Numbered from the stretch's first letter, positions 18,501-26,895 are shown. The stretch is 64,000 nucleotides of DNA from Amycolatopsis vastitatis (GCF_002234595.1 NZ_NMUL01000049.1:1-64000); one strand, 5' to 3'. The notes: a model not told the origin generated them from the sequence alone. Numbers and translations: made by a program.

Positions 18501-19050
18501 CGCGGTGTCGTACAAGGTTTACGAAGGCGGCGCCGTGGTCGCGACGTCGACGACGACCAGCGCCACGGTGAGCGGGCTGGCCGCGGGGAGCACGCACGCG
18601 TTCACGGTGACGGCGCTGGACGCGGCGGGCCACGAGTCACCGCCGAGCGCGCCGGTGACGGCGACGACGCCCGGCGGTGGCACCGTGTCGGTGACCATCA
18701 CCAAAACGGCCGACACCGGGAGCACCTACGCCGACACGGCGACCATCACGAACAACTCCGGCAGCGCCGTCAACGGCTGGAACCTCCAGTTCGACCTCGT
18801 GGGAAGAATGACCGTCACGAGCGCGACGGGTGCCACCGTCACCTCGAATGCCCACCACTGGACGCTCACGAGCATCGCGTCGGACGCGGCCATCCCGGTC
18901 GGCGCGAGCATCACCGTCCAGTTCGGCGGCGGTTACACCAAGGGCAAGCCGTACCAGCCACCGGTCAACGTGACCTTCACCGGCCAGAGCGCGCTCGGCG
19001 GGGCGACGTCGGCGAGCACACCGTCGCGGACCCGGTTCCACCCAGTGTGA
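15553..19050 (+). CDS. csxA: Secreted GH2 exo-beta-D-glucosaminidase with FN3 and CBM2-like modules
   Basis: The 1165-residue product has a signal peptide (about 1-27), GH2 sugar-binding and immunoglobulin-like domains, a TIM barrel (about 390-640), C-terminal beta domains, an FN3 (about 960-1040) and a CBM2-like domain (about 1045-1150). The acid/base position is an aspartate, D490 in SFSWSDNAP, instead of the usual GH2 glutamate, which is the mark of the exo-chitosanase subfamily typified by CsxA of Amycolatopsis orientalis; the nucleophile is E569 in GFDSEQSAG. It should remove glucosamine from the non-reducing end of chitosan oligomers. I chose ATG 15553 for its GGAGGCAGC site and the signal peptide; an upstream Met at 15475 adds Arg-rich residues. 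Confidence 0.9.
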   Translation: MRRKFLVLSAVAMLAVAGHTASGAATAGPSAPVPRFAAGAAHGLSTLGATGWKVLSSATAGQGGQQISTPGFDTAGWLPVTPDDAGAPGTEITALLQNGKCPNVFFADNMKTCFGTQKKIGPETVPQFMVPWWYRTDFTPGLQAGQTASLVVNGIVGQADVWVNGKEVATQATVTGAYTRFTFDVTSLMVTGTNSVALEVYPNDPSKMLTLDDVDWNQIPPDNNTGIHFPVQFDVASALGIGNAHVVQSTSADLSSSALTVKADVTNNSAASQTGSVTATVTPPGGTGTPIVVQQPVTVAAHATQTVSFTPGQNPGLTIAHPQIWWPYQLGAQPLYTLDTVLAQGGVATGSTHETFGIRTVTSALVGKSAGAPNGVRSFSVNGRPVVIRGGGFAEDLFLRYSSSGIARQIALMKNLGINLVRIEGHFFPDDFYQQMDAAGMMVDSGFQCCDAWENDSPGAADLAVRKLSSLTIAQHERNHPSVMSFSWSDNAPGAAEEAGTIDAFAQADFAVPLIASAEYNSSPKLGASGEKEGPYDYVPPNYWYDTSHFDKSDSTLTNAGGSWGFDSEQSAGNTVPTQDSISRFMSASDQAALWQNPGFNQYHANYEAGHGGYKFGTLFVFDQALTSRYGTWSDLNGYVEEAQVQNYENTRAQFEAFMDHSTNAAAPSTGTVYWQVNKGWPTLLWDLYNYDGDQAGSFFGAKKANGTLHALYALDNNTVTLDNLGGTTQNGLTVESKVYDTAGTLLDDQQATGLTLNSQQVRNAVLTPKVPAATTPPAAAKTYFVELLLRQGNAVVDRNVYWQSTQQDVVNWASTLGNPQASMTQYANLQALKSLPQSAVGAVASTRSLPGPDGADTVSTVTITNTSKTPTVGFFLRADVRRGNPDGTEQPGDNQVSSGLWDDNDVTLWPGESQTLNVSYRAADLHGATPVISLSGWNAAKIDVPAPGGSSTAPATPVDPTASATSSSTIEVGWTEPAGADPAVSYKVYEGGAVVATSTTTSATVSGLAAGSTHAFTVTALDAAGHESPPSAPVTATTPGGGTVSVTITKTADTGSTYADTATITNNSGSAVNGWNLQFDLVGRMTVTSATGATVTSNAHHWTLTSIASDAAIPVGASITVQFGGGYTKGKPYQPPVNVTFTGQSALGGATSASTPSRTRFHPV

Positions 19051-19054
19051 CCGG

Positions 19055-19099
19055 ACCTCGGTGACGCACGTCATCGCCGTCGGTGTGCGTCACCGAGGT
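19055..19099. terminator. 15-bp perfect hairpin between GH2 and GH20 genes
   Basis: ACCTCGGTGACGCAC (19055-19069) and GTGCGTCACCGAGG with a final T (19085-19099) pair perfectly around a 15-base loop. It starts 4 bases after the GH2 stop and ends 30 bases before the GH20 start. It may terminate the long GH2 transcript or protect its 3' end while letting some transcription continue. Confidence 0.65.
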
Positions 19100-19129
19100 T
19101 CATGTCCGTCCTGAAGGGAGCGACAGAGG

Positions 19130-20752
19130 ATGATCAAGCTGAAATCCGCGGTCGCGGTCGCGATCGTCGCGCTCGCCTGGGGCGGCCACGCCGGTGCGGC
19201 CCGGGGCGACGTCGGCGGGACAGCGCCGCCCGTGACCGGCATGAACGCCCTGGTGCCGCAACCTGTCACCGTTCAGCCGGCCGCCGGAACCGGCTACCCG
19301 ATCACGGCGAGCACGACCATCCAGGTCGAGGCCGGGTCGGCGCCCGTCGAAGAGATCGGCATCGAGCTCGCGAGGGTTCTCCGCCGCTCGACGGGCTACG
19401 CGCTGCCGGTCGCGGCCGCGTCCGCCTCCAGCCGGGAAGCGGCCACCGCCGACGGGATCTCGCTGCTGTTGTCCGGGGCGGGCGCCGAACTCGGCGACGA
19501 GGGCTACCTGCTGGACGTGAGCGCGGGCGGCGTCGTCGTCCGCGCGAACCAGCCGGAAGGCCTGTTCAACGGTGTGCAGACGCTGCGCCAGCTGCTGCCG
19601 GCGGCCGCGGACAGCGCCACCGTCCAACCCGGACCGTGGCCGGTGCCCGCCGGACACATCGCGGATCACCCGCGCTTCCCCTACCGCGGCGCGATGCTCG
19701 ACGTCTCCCGCCATTTCTTCCCGGTCGCCACCGTGGAGCGCTACATCGACGAGATCTCCCTGTACAAGGTGAACCGCCTGCACCTGCACTTGGCCGACGA
19801 TCAGGGCTGGCGCATCGCGATCACCAGCTGGCCACAGCTGGCGGCCGTCGGCGGCAGCACCGCGGTCGGCGGCGGCCCCGGCGGCTATTACACGCAGGCC
19901 GACTACCGCACGATCGTGGACTACGCGCGGGCGCACTACGTCACGATCGTGCCGGAGATCGACGGCCCGGGGCACACCAACGCCGCCCTCGCCTCGTATC
20001 CGGCGCTCAACTGCACAGGAAAGGCGCCACCGCTCTACACCGGCACGGATGTCGGATTCAGCTCGCTGTGCGTCGGCAAGGAGATCACCTACACCTTCCT
20101 CGACAACGTGCTCGGCGAGCTCGCCGAACTCACCCCTGGCCCCTATCTGCACATCGGCGGCGACGAGGCTCAATCCACCAAGGCGAAGGATTACGCGACC
20201 TTCGAAGGCAAGGAACTGCCGCTCGTGGCCGGGTACGGCAGGGCGGCCATGGCCTGGCACGACATCGCCGCCGTCACCCCGCCGACCTCCACCGTGCTGG
20301 AGTACTGGGGAACGACGACGTCCGAGCCGAAGACCGCGGCCGCGGTGGCGCGGGGGAACAAGGTGGTGCTGGCCCCGGCGAACAAGGCGTACCTGGACAT
20401 GAAGTACAGCCGCAAGACCAAGCTCGGGCAGAACTGGGCCGGCTACATCGAGGAGCAGACGGCCTACGACTGGAACCCGGGCTCCTATCTCGGTGGCGTC
20501 GGGGAATCGGCGGTGCTGGGCGTGGAAGCGCCGCTGTGGTCGGAAACCCTGGTCACCCTCGCCGACCTCGAATTCATGGCTTTCCCGAGGCTGCCGGCCA
20601 TCGCCGAACTGGGCTGGTCGCCGGCGGCGACGCACGACTGGACGTCGTTCCGGTCACGCCTCGGCGCGCAGGGGCCGCGCTGGACGGTGCTGGGTATCGG
20701 CTTCTTCGCCTCGGCACAGATCCCCTGGGCTCCGGGAACCCGCACCGGCTGA
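19130..20752 (+). CDS. Secreted GH20 beta-N-acetylhexosaminidase
   Basis: The 540-residue product has a signal peptide (about 1-24), the GH20b N-terminal alpha/beta domain (about 40-165) and a GH20 TIM barrel (about 175-520). The catalytic pair is D345-E346 in HIGGDEAQ, with the substrate-assisted mechanism of the family. Other landmarks are GAMLDVSRHFFPV, LADDQGWRI and PEIDGPGH. It would release N-acetylglucosamine from chitin oligomers or from the residually acetylated ends of chitosan, complementing the GH2 enzyme. GAAGGGAG precedes the start. Confidence 0.92.
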   Translation: MIKLKSAVAVAIVALAWGGHAGAARGDVGGTAPPVTGMNALVPQPVTVQPAAGTGYPITASTTIQVEAGSAPVEEIGIELARVLRRSTGYALPVAAASASSREAATADGISLLLSGAGAELGDEGYLLDVSAGGVVVRANQPEGLFNGVQTLRQLLPAAADSATVQPGPWPVPAGHIADHPRFPYRGAMLDVSRHFFPVATVERYIDEISLYKVNRLHLHLADDQGWRIAITSWPQLAAVGGSTAVGGGPGGYYTQADYRTIVDYARAHYVTIVPEIDGPGHTNAALASYPALNCTGKAPPLYTGTDVGFSSLCVGKEITYTFLDNVLGELAELTPGPYLHIGGDEAQSTKAKDYATFEGKELPLVAGYGRAAMAWHDIAAVTPPTSTVLEYWGTTTSEPKTAAAVARGNKVVLAPANKAYLDMKYSRKTKLGQNWAGYIEEQTAYDWNPGSYLGGVGESAVLGVEAPLWSETLVTLADLEFMAFPRLPAIAELGWSPAATHDWTSFRSRLGAQGPRWTVLGIGFFASAQIPWAPGTRTG

Positions 20753-20792
20753 CGCGTGCCCGGTACGCAGAACCGTCGACTATGGAGGCATC

Positions 20793-22169
20793 ATGAGACG
20801 TGCGACCGTTCCGTCCGCGGTGACCGCGGGCATCGTCCTGGTGTGGATCACGGCACTGGCGGCCGGGAACACGACGGCGTCCGGGGCGCCCCCGCCGGCC
20901 GCCGGGACACAGCAGGCGTTCCTGACCCTCTACGGCTGGTGGGACAACACCCCGCCCGGCGGGGACATCGCCTATCCGCAGCTGCACAAGACCGCCGGCG
21001 GCACCGGCACCTACGCCGACCCGATCACGTTCGCGACCTACACCGGGGAGGTCAAGCCCGGCGGCCGGATCTTCGTACCCCGGGTGGGCAAGTACTTCAT
21101 CATGGAAGACGGCTGCGACGAGTGCAAAGCCGACTGGACCGGCAAAGGCCCCGACGGGGGACCGGGGCTGTGGCACTTCGACATGTGGGAAGGCGGCCAG
21201 GGCGGCAACCCCATCAGCGCGATCGAATGCGAGGACGCGCTGACCGACTACAACGCCGACAACACGCCCCACCTCGAGCCCGTCGTCGTCGATCCGCCGG
21301 CCGACGAAGCCGTCAACACCGAGCCGATCTTCGACAGCGGCTCCGGAAGGTGCTTCGGCGGAGCAAAGCCCGTCATCACGGTCGGCCAGTACAAGAACAA
21401 CGCCACCGGCCTGTGCCTGGACGACCCGGGCGACAAGACCACCGCCGGCTGGACGCTGGCGATGGCCGCCTGCGACGGCTCGCCCGAGCAGCAGTTCACC
21501 TTCGACGGCACGTTCCTGAGCATCCACGCGGTGGCCAACCAGCAGGGCGCCGTCTGCGCGGACGCGAAGAGCGGTCCGATCGTGTTCAAGACCTGCACCG
21601 GCGGCCCGACCCAGCAATGGTCGGCCAACACCAACCTGACGATCTCCGACATCCAGACCGGAAAGAAGTGCTTCACGGTGTCGGGCACCAGCGTGACCGC
21701 CGGCAGCTGCGCCGGCGCCGCCGCCCAGTGGACTTTCCCGACCGCGACGACTCCGCCCCCGACCAGCACGACCCCGACGACCACCACGACGTCGCCGCCC
21801 GGCGGCACCTCGTACGAGGCGGAGAGCGCAGCTCTCGCCGGCGGCGCGACCGTGGCCTCGTGTCAGCAGTGTTCCGGCGGCAAGAAGGTCAGCGGCGTCG
21901 GCCGCGGCGGAACCGTCACGTTCACCGGCGTGGGCGAGCCCGCCGCCGGTGACTACCCCATGACGGTCTTCTACCTGAGCGGCTCCGCGGCCCGGTCCGC
22001 CGTGGTCACGGTCAACGGCGTCGCGCGGACTGTGGAATTCCCGCAGACCAACGGGAGTTCGGTCGGCAGTGTCACGGTGACGGTTCCGTTGAACGCCGGC
22101 ACCGGCAACGCCGTCTCCTTCGCCAACCCCACCGCCGCGAGCCCGAGTCTCGACCGCATCGTCGTCTGA
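20793..22169 (+). CDS. Secreted ricin-B lectin/CBM35-like protein with unassigned N-terminal domain
   Basis: The 458-residue product has a signal peptide (about 1-32), then a Cys-containing domain (about 38-175: TLYGWWDNTPPGGD, YFIMEDGCDECKADW) that looks like a small beta barrel, possibly of the double-psi type, but I cannot name it. A ricin-B beta-trefoil (about 187-310, repeated QQF/QQW elements), a Thr/Pro linker and a CBM35-like module (about 330-458, beginning YEAESA) follow. With two carbohydrate-binding parts and no recognised hydrolase domain, it may be a binding protein or a new enzyme. ATG 20793 has TGGAGG upstream. It lies 40 bases after the GH20 gene, probably in the same operon. 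Confidence 0.75.
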   Translation: MRRATVPSAVTAGIVLVWITALAAGNTTASGAPPPAAGTQQAFLTLYGWWDNTPPGGDIAYPQLHKTAGGTGTYADPITFATYTGEVKPGGRIFVPRVGKYFIMEDGCDECKADWTGKGPDGGPGLWHFDMWEGGQGGNPISAIECEDALTDYNADNTPHLEPVVVDPPADEAVNTEPIFDSGSGRCFGGAKPVITVGQYKNNATGLCLDDPGDKTTAGWTLAMAACDGSPEQQFTFDGTFLSIHAVANQQGAVCADAKSGPIVFKTCTGGPTQQWSANTNLTISDIQTGKKCFTVSGTSVTAGSCAGAAAQWTFPTATTPPPTSTTPTTTTTSPPGGTSYEAESAALAGGATVASCQQCSGGKKVSGVGRGGTVTFTGVGEPAAGDYPMTVFYLSGSAARSAVVTVNGVARTVEFPQTNGSSVGSVTVTVPLNAGTGNAVSFANPTAASPSLDRIVV

Positions 22170-22174
22170 ATCTG

Positions 22175-22216
22175 GTAATGGCACATTACTAGACTTCGTA
22201 ATAGGTCGTTACTAGA
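22175..22216. promoter_or_regulatory. Tandem operator in front of the ROK repressor gene
   Basis: Two 19-base copies, GTAATGGCACATTACTAGA (22175-22193) and GTAATAGGTCGTTACTAGA (22198-22216), match at 15 positions with a 23-base period. Each contains an inverted repeat GTAAT...ATTAC or GTTAC. They end 8 bases before the GTG start at 22225, so binding would block its promoter. Autoregulation by the ROK protein is the simplest reading. Confidence 0.75.
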
Positions 22217-22224
22217 ATAAGGGT

Positions 22225-23385
22225 GTGCTGAGTGGCGTGGTGACCGGTTCCCTGGTCAGAGAGGTGAACCTCCAGGTCGTCTACCGGGCGGTCCGGGAGG
22301 TCCACCCGGTGTCGCGTGCGCAGCTGGCGCGCAGGCTGGGCACGTCCAAGCCGACCACCGGCCGGTCCGTCGACGCGTTGCTCGCCGCCGGGCTGATCCG
22401 CGAGGCCGCCCCGCCGGCGGACGCGACAGGCTACGGCGCGGTGTTCTTCGAGCCTTGTCCGGACGCCGCCGTCGTGCTCGGCCTGGACGTCGGCAGCAGG
22501 TACGTGCGCGGCCTGCTCGTCGACCTGGACGGTGTCCAGCTCGCCCGGGCCGACCTGCCGCTGACCGCGGCCGGCGGCCCGGCGGTGCTGGCCCGTGCCG
22601 TCGAGGTGCGAGACCGGCTTCTCAAGCAGGCCGGGGTGGCGGACGTCAGTGCGGCGGCCGTCGGGATGGGCGGCGTGATCGATCCGCGCACCGGCGAGGT
22701 GCGGGTGGCGAACCAGCACGAGCTGAACGGGTTCGCGGCCACCGCCGAATTCCATGCCGCGCTCGGTGTGCCGGTCGTCGTGGAGAACGACGTCAACCTG
22801 GCCGCCGTGGGGGAGGGGGCCCACGGTGCCGGTGCCGGTGTGCGGAACTTCGCGTTCCTCTCGGTCGGCAGCGGCGTCGGTGCCGGGCTCGTGCTGGCGG
22901 GGGAGTTGCACCGGGGGCAGCACGGCGCCGCGGGCGAGATCGACTACGTCCGCGCGGACCGGGAGTTCGACCCCCGGAGCCCGGCCGCCGACGCCTTTCT
23001 CGCGCACGCCGAGCAGCGGCTGGCCCGCTCGTCCGGCAGCAGCCTGCGGAGCCCTGTCACCGCGGAGGCGGTCATGGCCGCGGCCCGGACCGGCGACACA
23101 CTTGCCGTCTCGCTGGTCCGGCTGGAGGCCGCCCGGATCGCCAGGGCCGCCGCCGGGCTGACCCGTGTCGTGGACGTCGAACTGATCGTGCTGGGTGGCG
23201 GCCTCGGCCTCAACGGCGACCTGCTGCTGGAGCCCGTCCGGGCTGCCCTGGCCGAGCTGACCCCGTACCCGCCCAGGGTCGAGGTCTCGCGGCTCGGGGC
23301 GGCCACCCTCACCGGCGCGGTGGTCGTGGCCCTGCGCGCGGTGCTCGAAGACCTGGTACCCAGCCGGGTGGCTGCCGCTGGGTGA
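22225..23385 (+). CDS. ROK-family transcriptional repressor (NagC/Mlc type)
   Basis: The 386-residue product has an N-terminal winged helix (about 20-75: VSRAQLARRLGTSKPTTGRSV) and a ROK sugar-kinase-like domain (GLDVGSRYVRGLLVDL, ENDVNLAAVGE, LSVGSGVGAGL). The zinc-binding Cys motif of sugar-kinase ROKs (CxCGxxGC) is absent in the GQHGAAGEIDYV region, which suits a regulator rather than a kinase. It likely senses glucosamine, N-acetylglucosamine or a short oligomer and represses the hydrolase genes around it. The GTG start lies just after the tandem operator. Confidence 0.85.
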   Translation: MLSGVVTGSLVREVNLQVVYRAVREVHPVSRAQLARRLGTSKPTTGRSVDALLAAGLIREAAPPADATGYGAVFFEPCPDAAVVLGLDVGSRYVRGLLVDLDGVQLARADLPLTAAGGPAVLARAVEVRDRLLKQAGVADVSAAAVGMGGVIDPRTGEVRVANQHELNGFAATAEFHAALGVPVVVENDVNLAAVGEGAHGAGAGVRNFAFLSVGSGVGAGLVLAGELHRGQHGAAGEIDYVRADREFDPRSPAADAFLAHAEQRLARSSGSSLRSPVTAEAVMAAARTGDTLAVSLVRLEAARIARAAAGLTRVVDVELIVLGGGLGLNGDLLLEPVRAALAELTPYPPRVEVSRLGAATLTGAVVVALRAVLEDLVPSRVAAAG

Positions 23386-23448
23386 GCAGGATCCAACCGG
23401 TCAGCGTGCGGCCGCCGCCCGCGCCCTGGTGATCTCGTGGAGGAATCG

Positions 23449-25084
23449 ATGAGACTGGGAATTCGCACGGCGGTCTGGACGGCGCTGCTGGTCGGCGCGA
23501 GCCTGGTGCCACCCGGAGCGGCGTACGCGGCATCGGCCGATCTGCTCGCCGGACACGACTGGGCGCACTTCTCCGGTGCCGAACCGACGGCGGCCGGGGT
23601 GAAGATCACCCCGCTGGACCGCTGGGTGACCACGCCGGAAGGCAAACGCCTCCAGCCCAACCCGCCCGCCAACCTGGCCGGTCCGCACCTGAACGTCAGC
23701 GGTGACTTCGGCGTCGACGCGCTGATGTCGGTGACCGGCGCCAAGTCCGCGTACCTGCAGCTCTACGGCAGGCTGCCGGTGATCTACGACGAATGGCGGC
23801 AGGAGCGGCCGAGCGTGCGCGTCGGGGTCGTCGGCGGGAAGCTCGAGGTCGCGGTCTGGGACGGCGGATCCGACAAAGCCGTGGAGACCAAGTCGTTCGG
23901 CTCCGGTCTCGCCGGCGACGTCGCCGTGTCGATCAGCCGCAGCGGCGGCAAGGTGACCGTCTCCGCCGGCGGCAAGCAGCTCGGCAGTGTGGGCGAGCAC
24001 AGCGCGTTCTCCGCCGGCACCGTGTGGTTCGGCGCGGACGCGCAGGTCGGCGGCGGCTGGACGCTGCGCGCGTTGACCGTGTCCGGCAGCGCGAAGATCG
24101 TCGACGCGCCCGCCTGGGCCCAACAACAGTCGAGCACGTCGTTGCGCGCCAGAGCTTCCGCACTGCCCCGGCCGGTTCGCGTAGGTTCCGCCATCGCCAG
24201 CACGCCGCTGGTCGACGACGCCGCCTACCGGGCGATCGCCGGGCGCGAGTTCGACGCGCTCACCCCCGAGAACGACATGAAGCCGGAGTTCGTCCAGCCC
24301 TCGCGCGGGGTGTTCGCGTTCGCCGAGGGCGACCTGCTGGTCGACTTCGCGCGGGCGAACGGGATGGCCGTGCACGCCCACACCCTGGTGTGGTTCGAGG
24401 CCCTGCCGACCTGGATGCGCTCGGCGCCGGACAAGAACACGGTGATGCTCGACCACATCAAGGCGGTGGCCGGCCACTTCGCCGGCCGGGTCGCCGAATG
24501 GGACGTCGTCAACGAGCCGATGAACGAGGACAACTCCGACGGCCTGGAACACAACCTCTGGTACCAGGCGATGGGTGCGGCCTACATCCCGCAGGCGTTC
24601 CGGGCGGCCCGGGCGGCCGACCCGGCCGCGACCTTGTACCTCAACGAATACGGCGTCGAACAGAGCGGCCCCCGCTGGGACGCGCTGTACAAGCTGGTGA
24701 AGCAGCTGAAGGCGGACGGCGTCCCGATCGACGGCGTCGGGATGCAGAACCACGAGTACGAAAAGGGCGACCGGACCCCGCCGGAGACGTTCCGCAAGCA
24801 CGTCCAGGCACTCGCCCGCGCTCGGGCTGAAGGTCCGGGTGTCCGAAATGGACGTCGTGTCCGGCGGGGACACGACCATGCAGGCCAAGGAGTTCGCCGG
24901 AAAGCTCGCCGTCTGCCGGGACGAGCCGAACTGCACGACGTTCGGGATGTGGGGGTTCACCGACCGCTACGGCTCCACGGCAGACACCGGGCAGTACCCC
25001 CTCACCGTCGGGGACGCGCTGCCCTGGGACCAGAACCTCAAGCCCAAGAAGGCGTACTCGGCAATGCTCGCCGAGCTGAACTGA
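23449..25084 (+). pseudogene. Secreted GH10 xylanase-like gene with a frameshift before the nucleophile
   Basis: A signal peptide, a beta-sandwich-like N-terminal region (about 30-215) and a GH10 barrel (from about 235: RVGSAIASTP, LTPENDMKPEF, HAHTLVW) are read from ATG 23449. The acid/base is E356 in WDVVNEPMNED. The frame breaks at about 24805-24830, where one C too many in ctcgcccgcgctc shifts it; the next frame continues LGLKVRVSEMDV with nucleophile codon 24845-24847, then GMWGFTDRYG, ending at 25084. Without the extra base this is a complete GH10 of about 545 residues. It is either a true mutation or a sequencing error. Left as is, the product lacks its nucleophile and reads on in the wrong frame into the GH16 gene. 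Confidence 0.85.
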
Positions 25085-25101
25085 CCGGAAGGAGCGAGAT
25101 C

Positions 25102-25965
25102 ATGCCTGCGTTCCCTACCCGTTCACGAGTTCTGCTGGTGGTTCTCGGCTGCGTCCTGTTCGCCGGCGTGGTCCCGGCCGCCTCGGCGGCCGCGGCATGG
25201 ACCGTCCTCTGGAGCGACGAATTCGACGGCCCGGCGGGCGCCCTGCCCGCGGCGGCGAACTGGATCTTCGACACCGGACACTCCTATCCCGGCGGCGCGA
25301 GCGGCTGGGGCAACGGCGAACTGGAGACCTACACCAAGGACCCGGCGAACGTCAGCCTGGACGGCACCGGCGCTTTGAAGATCACCGCGACCGAGGACAA
25401 GTCCGCAAAGTGGGCGTCGGGCCGGATCGAGACCCAGCGCTCGGACTTCCAACCGGCGCCCGGCGGGAGCCTGCGCGTCGAAGCTCGCTTGCAACTGCCC
25501 GATGGTGGTGGCTCCGGCTACTGGCCGGCGTTCTGGACCCTCGGGGCGCCGTTCCGCGGCAACTACACGAACTGGCCACAGGCCGGCGAGATCGACGTCA
25601 TGGAGAACATCAACAGCCAGAAGATCGTCCACGGCACCCTGCACTGCGGCAAGACGGAGTCCGGCGGACCGTGCCGTGAGGACACGGGACTCACCGGCCA
25701 GACCACGCTCGCCACCGGTGGATTCCACACCTACGCGGTCGAGTGGGGCCCCACGCGGCTGCAGTGGTTCGTCGACGGCGTGCCGTACTGGACGGTCACG
25801 GAATCGACGGTGGGTAGCTCCACCTGGAAGTCGACGTTCGGCCACGGCTATTTCGTGCTGCTCAACCTCGCGATCGGCGGCGACTGGCCGGGCAAGCCGA
25901 CCAAAACCACCGTGGCCGGGAGGTCGCTCCTGGTCGACTACGTGCGGGTCTCGCGCAGCGGCTGA
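25102..25965 (+). CDS. Secreted GH16 endo-beta-glucanase
   Basis: The 287-residue product has a signal peptide (about 1-31) and a single GH16 domain with catalytic motif E163-I-D165-V-M-E168. Conserved WSDEFDG, NGELETYT, ASGRIETQ and WPAFWTLG stretches indicate the laminarinase-like (beta-1,3/1,4-glucanase) subgroup. GGAAGGAG lies 6 bases before ATG 25102. The frame is open upstream because the shifted GH10 frame runs into it, which would make a GH10-GH16 fusion if read literally; the signal peptide and ribosome site argue for a separate protein. Confidence 0.9.
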   Translation: MPAFPTRSRVLLVVLGCVLFAGVVPAASAAAAWTVLWSDEFDGPAGALPAAANWIFDTGHSYPGGASGWGNGELETYTKDPANVSLDGTGALKITATEDKSAKWASGRIETQRSDFQPAPGGSLRVEARLQLPDGGGSGYWPAFWTLGAPFRGNYTNWPQAGEIDVMENINSQKIVHGTLHCGKTESGGPCREDTGLTGQTTLATGGFHTYAVEWGPTRLQWFVDGVPYWTVTESTVGSSTWKSTFGHGYFVLLNLAIGGDWPGKPTKTTVAGRSLLVDYVRVSRSG

Positions 25966-25989
25966 GCGAAGACGACGGCGTGGCCAGTC

Positions 25990-26020
25990 CGGCGCCGGAG
26001 GGATCTCTCCTTCGGCGCCG
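25990..26020. terminator. Hairpin after the GH16 gene
   Basis: CGGCGCCG (25990-25997) and CGGCGCCG (26013-26020) pair, with further partly matched bases (gAGGga against tCTCCtt) inside. It lies 24 bases after the GH16 stop and closes the hydrolase run. Confidence 0.55.
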
Positions 26021-26239
26021 AACCGGCTGTGGTCGGTCGCGGGCCTTCCGTGCGTTGGGCACGATATGGACGAGACATCGTCGGCTGCGACCCGGTGGGT
26101 GCGTCGGCCGGTTCCGGTCTCGATGAATGCCGGCCCGGAAGGGAAACCGCCGCCATTCGTACGCCTGCTCCACTGCGTGACCACCACACTTCCGGTGGCG
26201 TCGATGGAGCACGGGGGACCGGCGAGAGCGTTGGTGAAC

Positions 26240-26404
26240 GTGCCGTGGTCGGTCATCTCCTCGTTCAGCGCGGTTCCAGCCCGTTCTTGGTGAACAGCTT
26301 CAGCAGGCGTCCGGGCCGGTCAACGCCAGCCCGCGGGCTTTCGCCTCGGCCACCATCGCCGCCGCGGCGGCCTGCTCCGGCGACAGCTCCGCGCCGGGTT
26401 CGAC
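26240..26404 (-). pseudogene. IS256-family transposase N-terminal relic
   Basis: Read leftwards, the stretch gives LSPEQAAAAAMVAEAKARGL then LTGPD, and after two single-base deletions LLKLFTKNGLE and EEMTDH, the standard N-terminus of IS256-type transposases. Homology ends abruptly near 26240. No terminal repeats are seen. Confidence 0.7.
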
Positions 26405-26709
26405 TCACTCTTGCGTGGACTCACAAGGTCCCGATGTCATCACTCACAGTGCCCGGCCCGCCGGACCTCGGCCCGGCGGGCCGGGCCGGAAACACCAATC
26501 TTGGAACGGTCCCAGCCATAGGTGCAGCCACTGCGCGGTGGTGATCATTGCGGGCGATGGATCGCTTCCGCTGGGATTGCAGAGGTAGTCGCGGGCTTGC
26601 TGTGCTGCCTGAGGCATCGGCTGTCGAGACGCCGTCCTGCATTGTCGCGGCAACCACAACGCTTGTACACAGCTACTGACGGTCGCATCCCGCCTCGCCG
26701 CATGCCGGA
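26405..26709. other. Region without a confident gene
   Basis: A 71-codon frame (26444-26659, minus) contains ARDYLCNPSGSDPSPAMITTAQWLHLWLGPF, here cut by me only for description as a possible real fragment, but it lacks a ribosome binding site and a recognisable family. Otherwise I see nothing here. Confidence 0.3.
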
Positions 26710-26892
26710 ACAGGTCGGCTGGCCTGGCTGCCGCACCACGCCCCGAACGTCCACCTCCTTCGGGGCGCCGCGAGCGCGGCGCACCTGGCAGCCGTAGCCA
26801 GCATCGCCGCCTCCGGCATCGTGTTCGACGACGACGCCCTGGCCGCGCTGGACGTCTTCCCGAGCCGCTCGACGGGCGCCGGCCGGGGCTGA
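26710..26892 (+). pseudogene. Aldo/keto reductase C-terminal relic
   Basis: The frame ending at tga 26890-26892 reads AWLPHHAPNVHLLRG, AASAAHL and FDDDALAALDVF, matching the C-terminal end of aldo/keto reductases (substrate-channel helix and NADPH-binding loop). The N-terminal three quarters are missing. Confidence 0.6.
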
Positions 26893-26895
26893 GGG

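Noticed and set aside
21740..21800. Thr/Pro codon repeats as a possible CRISPR-like or regulatory repeat
   Set aside because: They encode the linker between the ricin-B and CBM35 modules and are only codon-level repeats.
22221..22250. ROK protein as a sugar kinase
   Set aside because: It has an N-terminal winged helix and lacks the CxCGxxGC zinc motif, so it is called a regulator.
23449..25965. A single GH10-GH16 fusion protein
   Set aside because: The fusion arises only from the GH10 frameshift; GH16 has its own ribosome site and signal peptide, and the GH10 C-terminus is found in the other frame.
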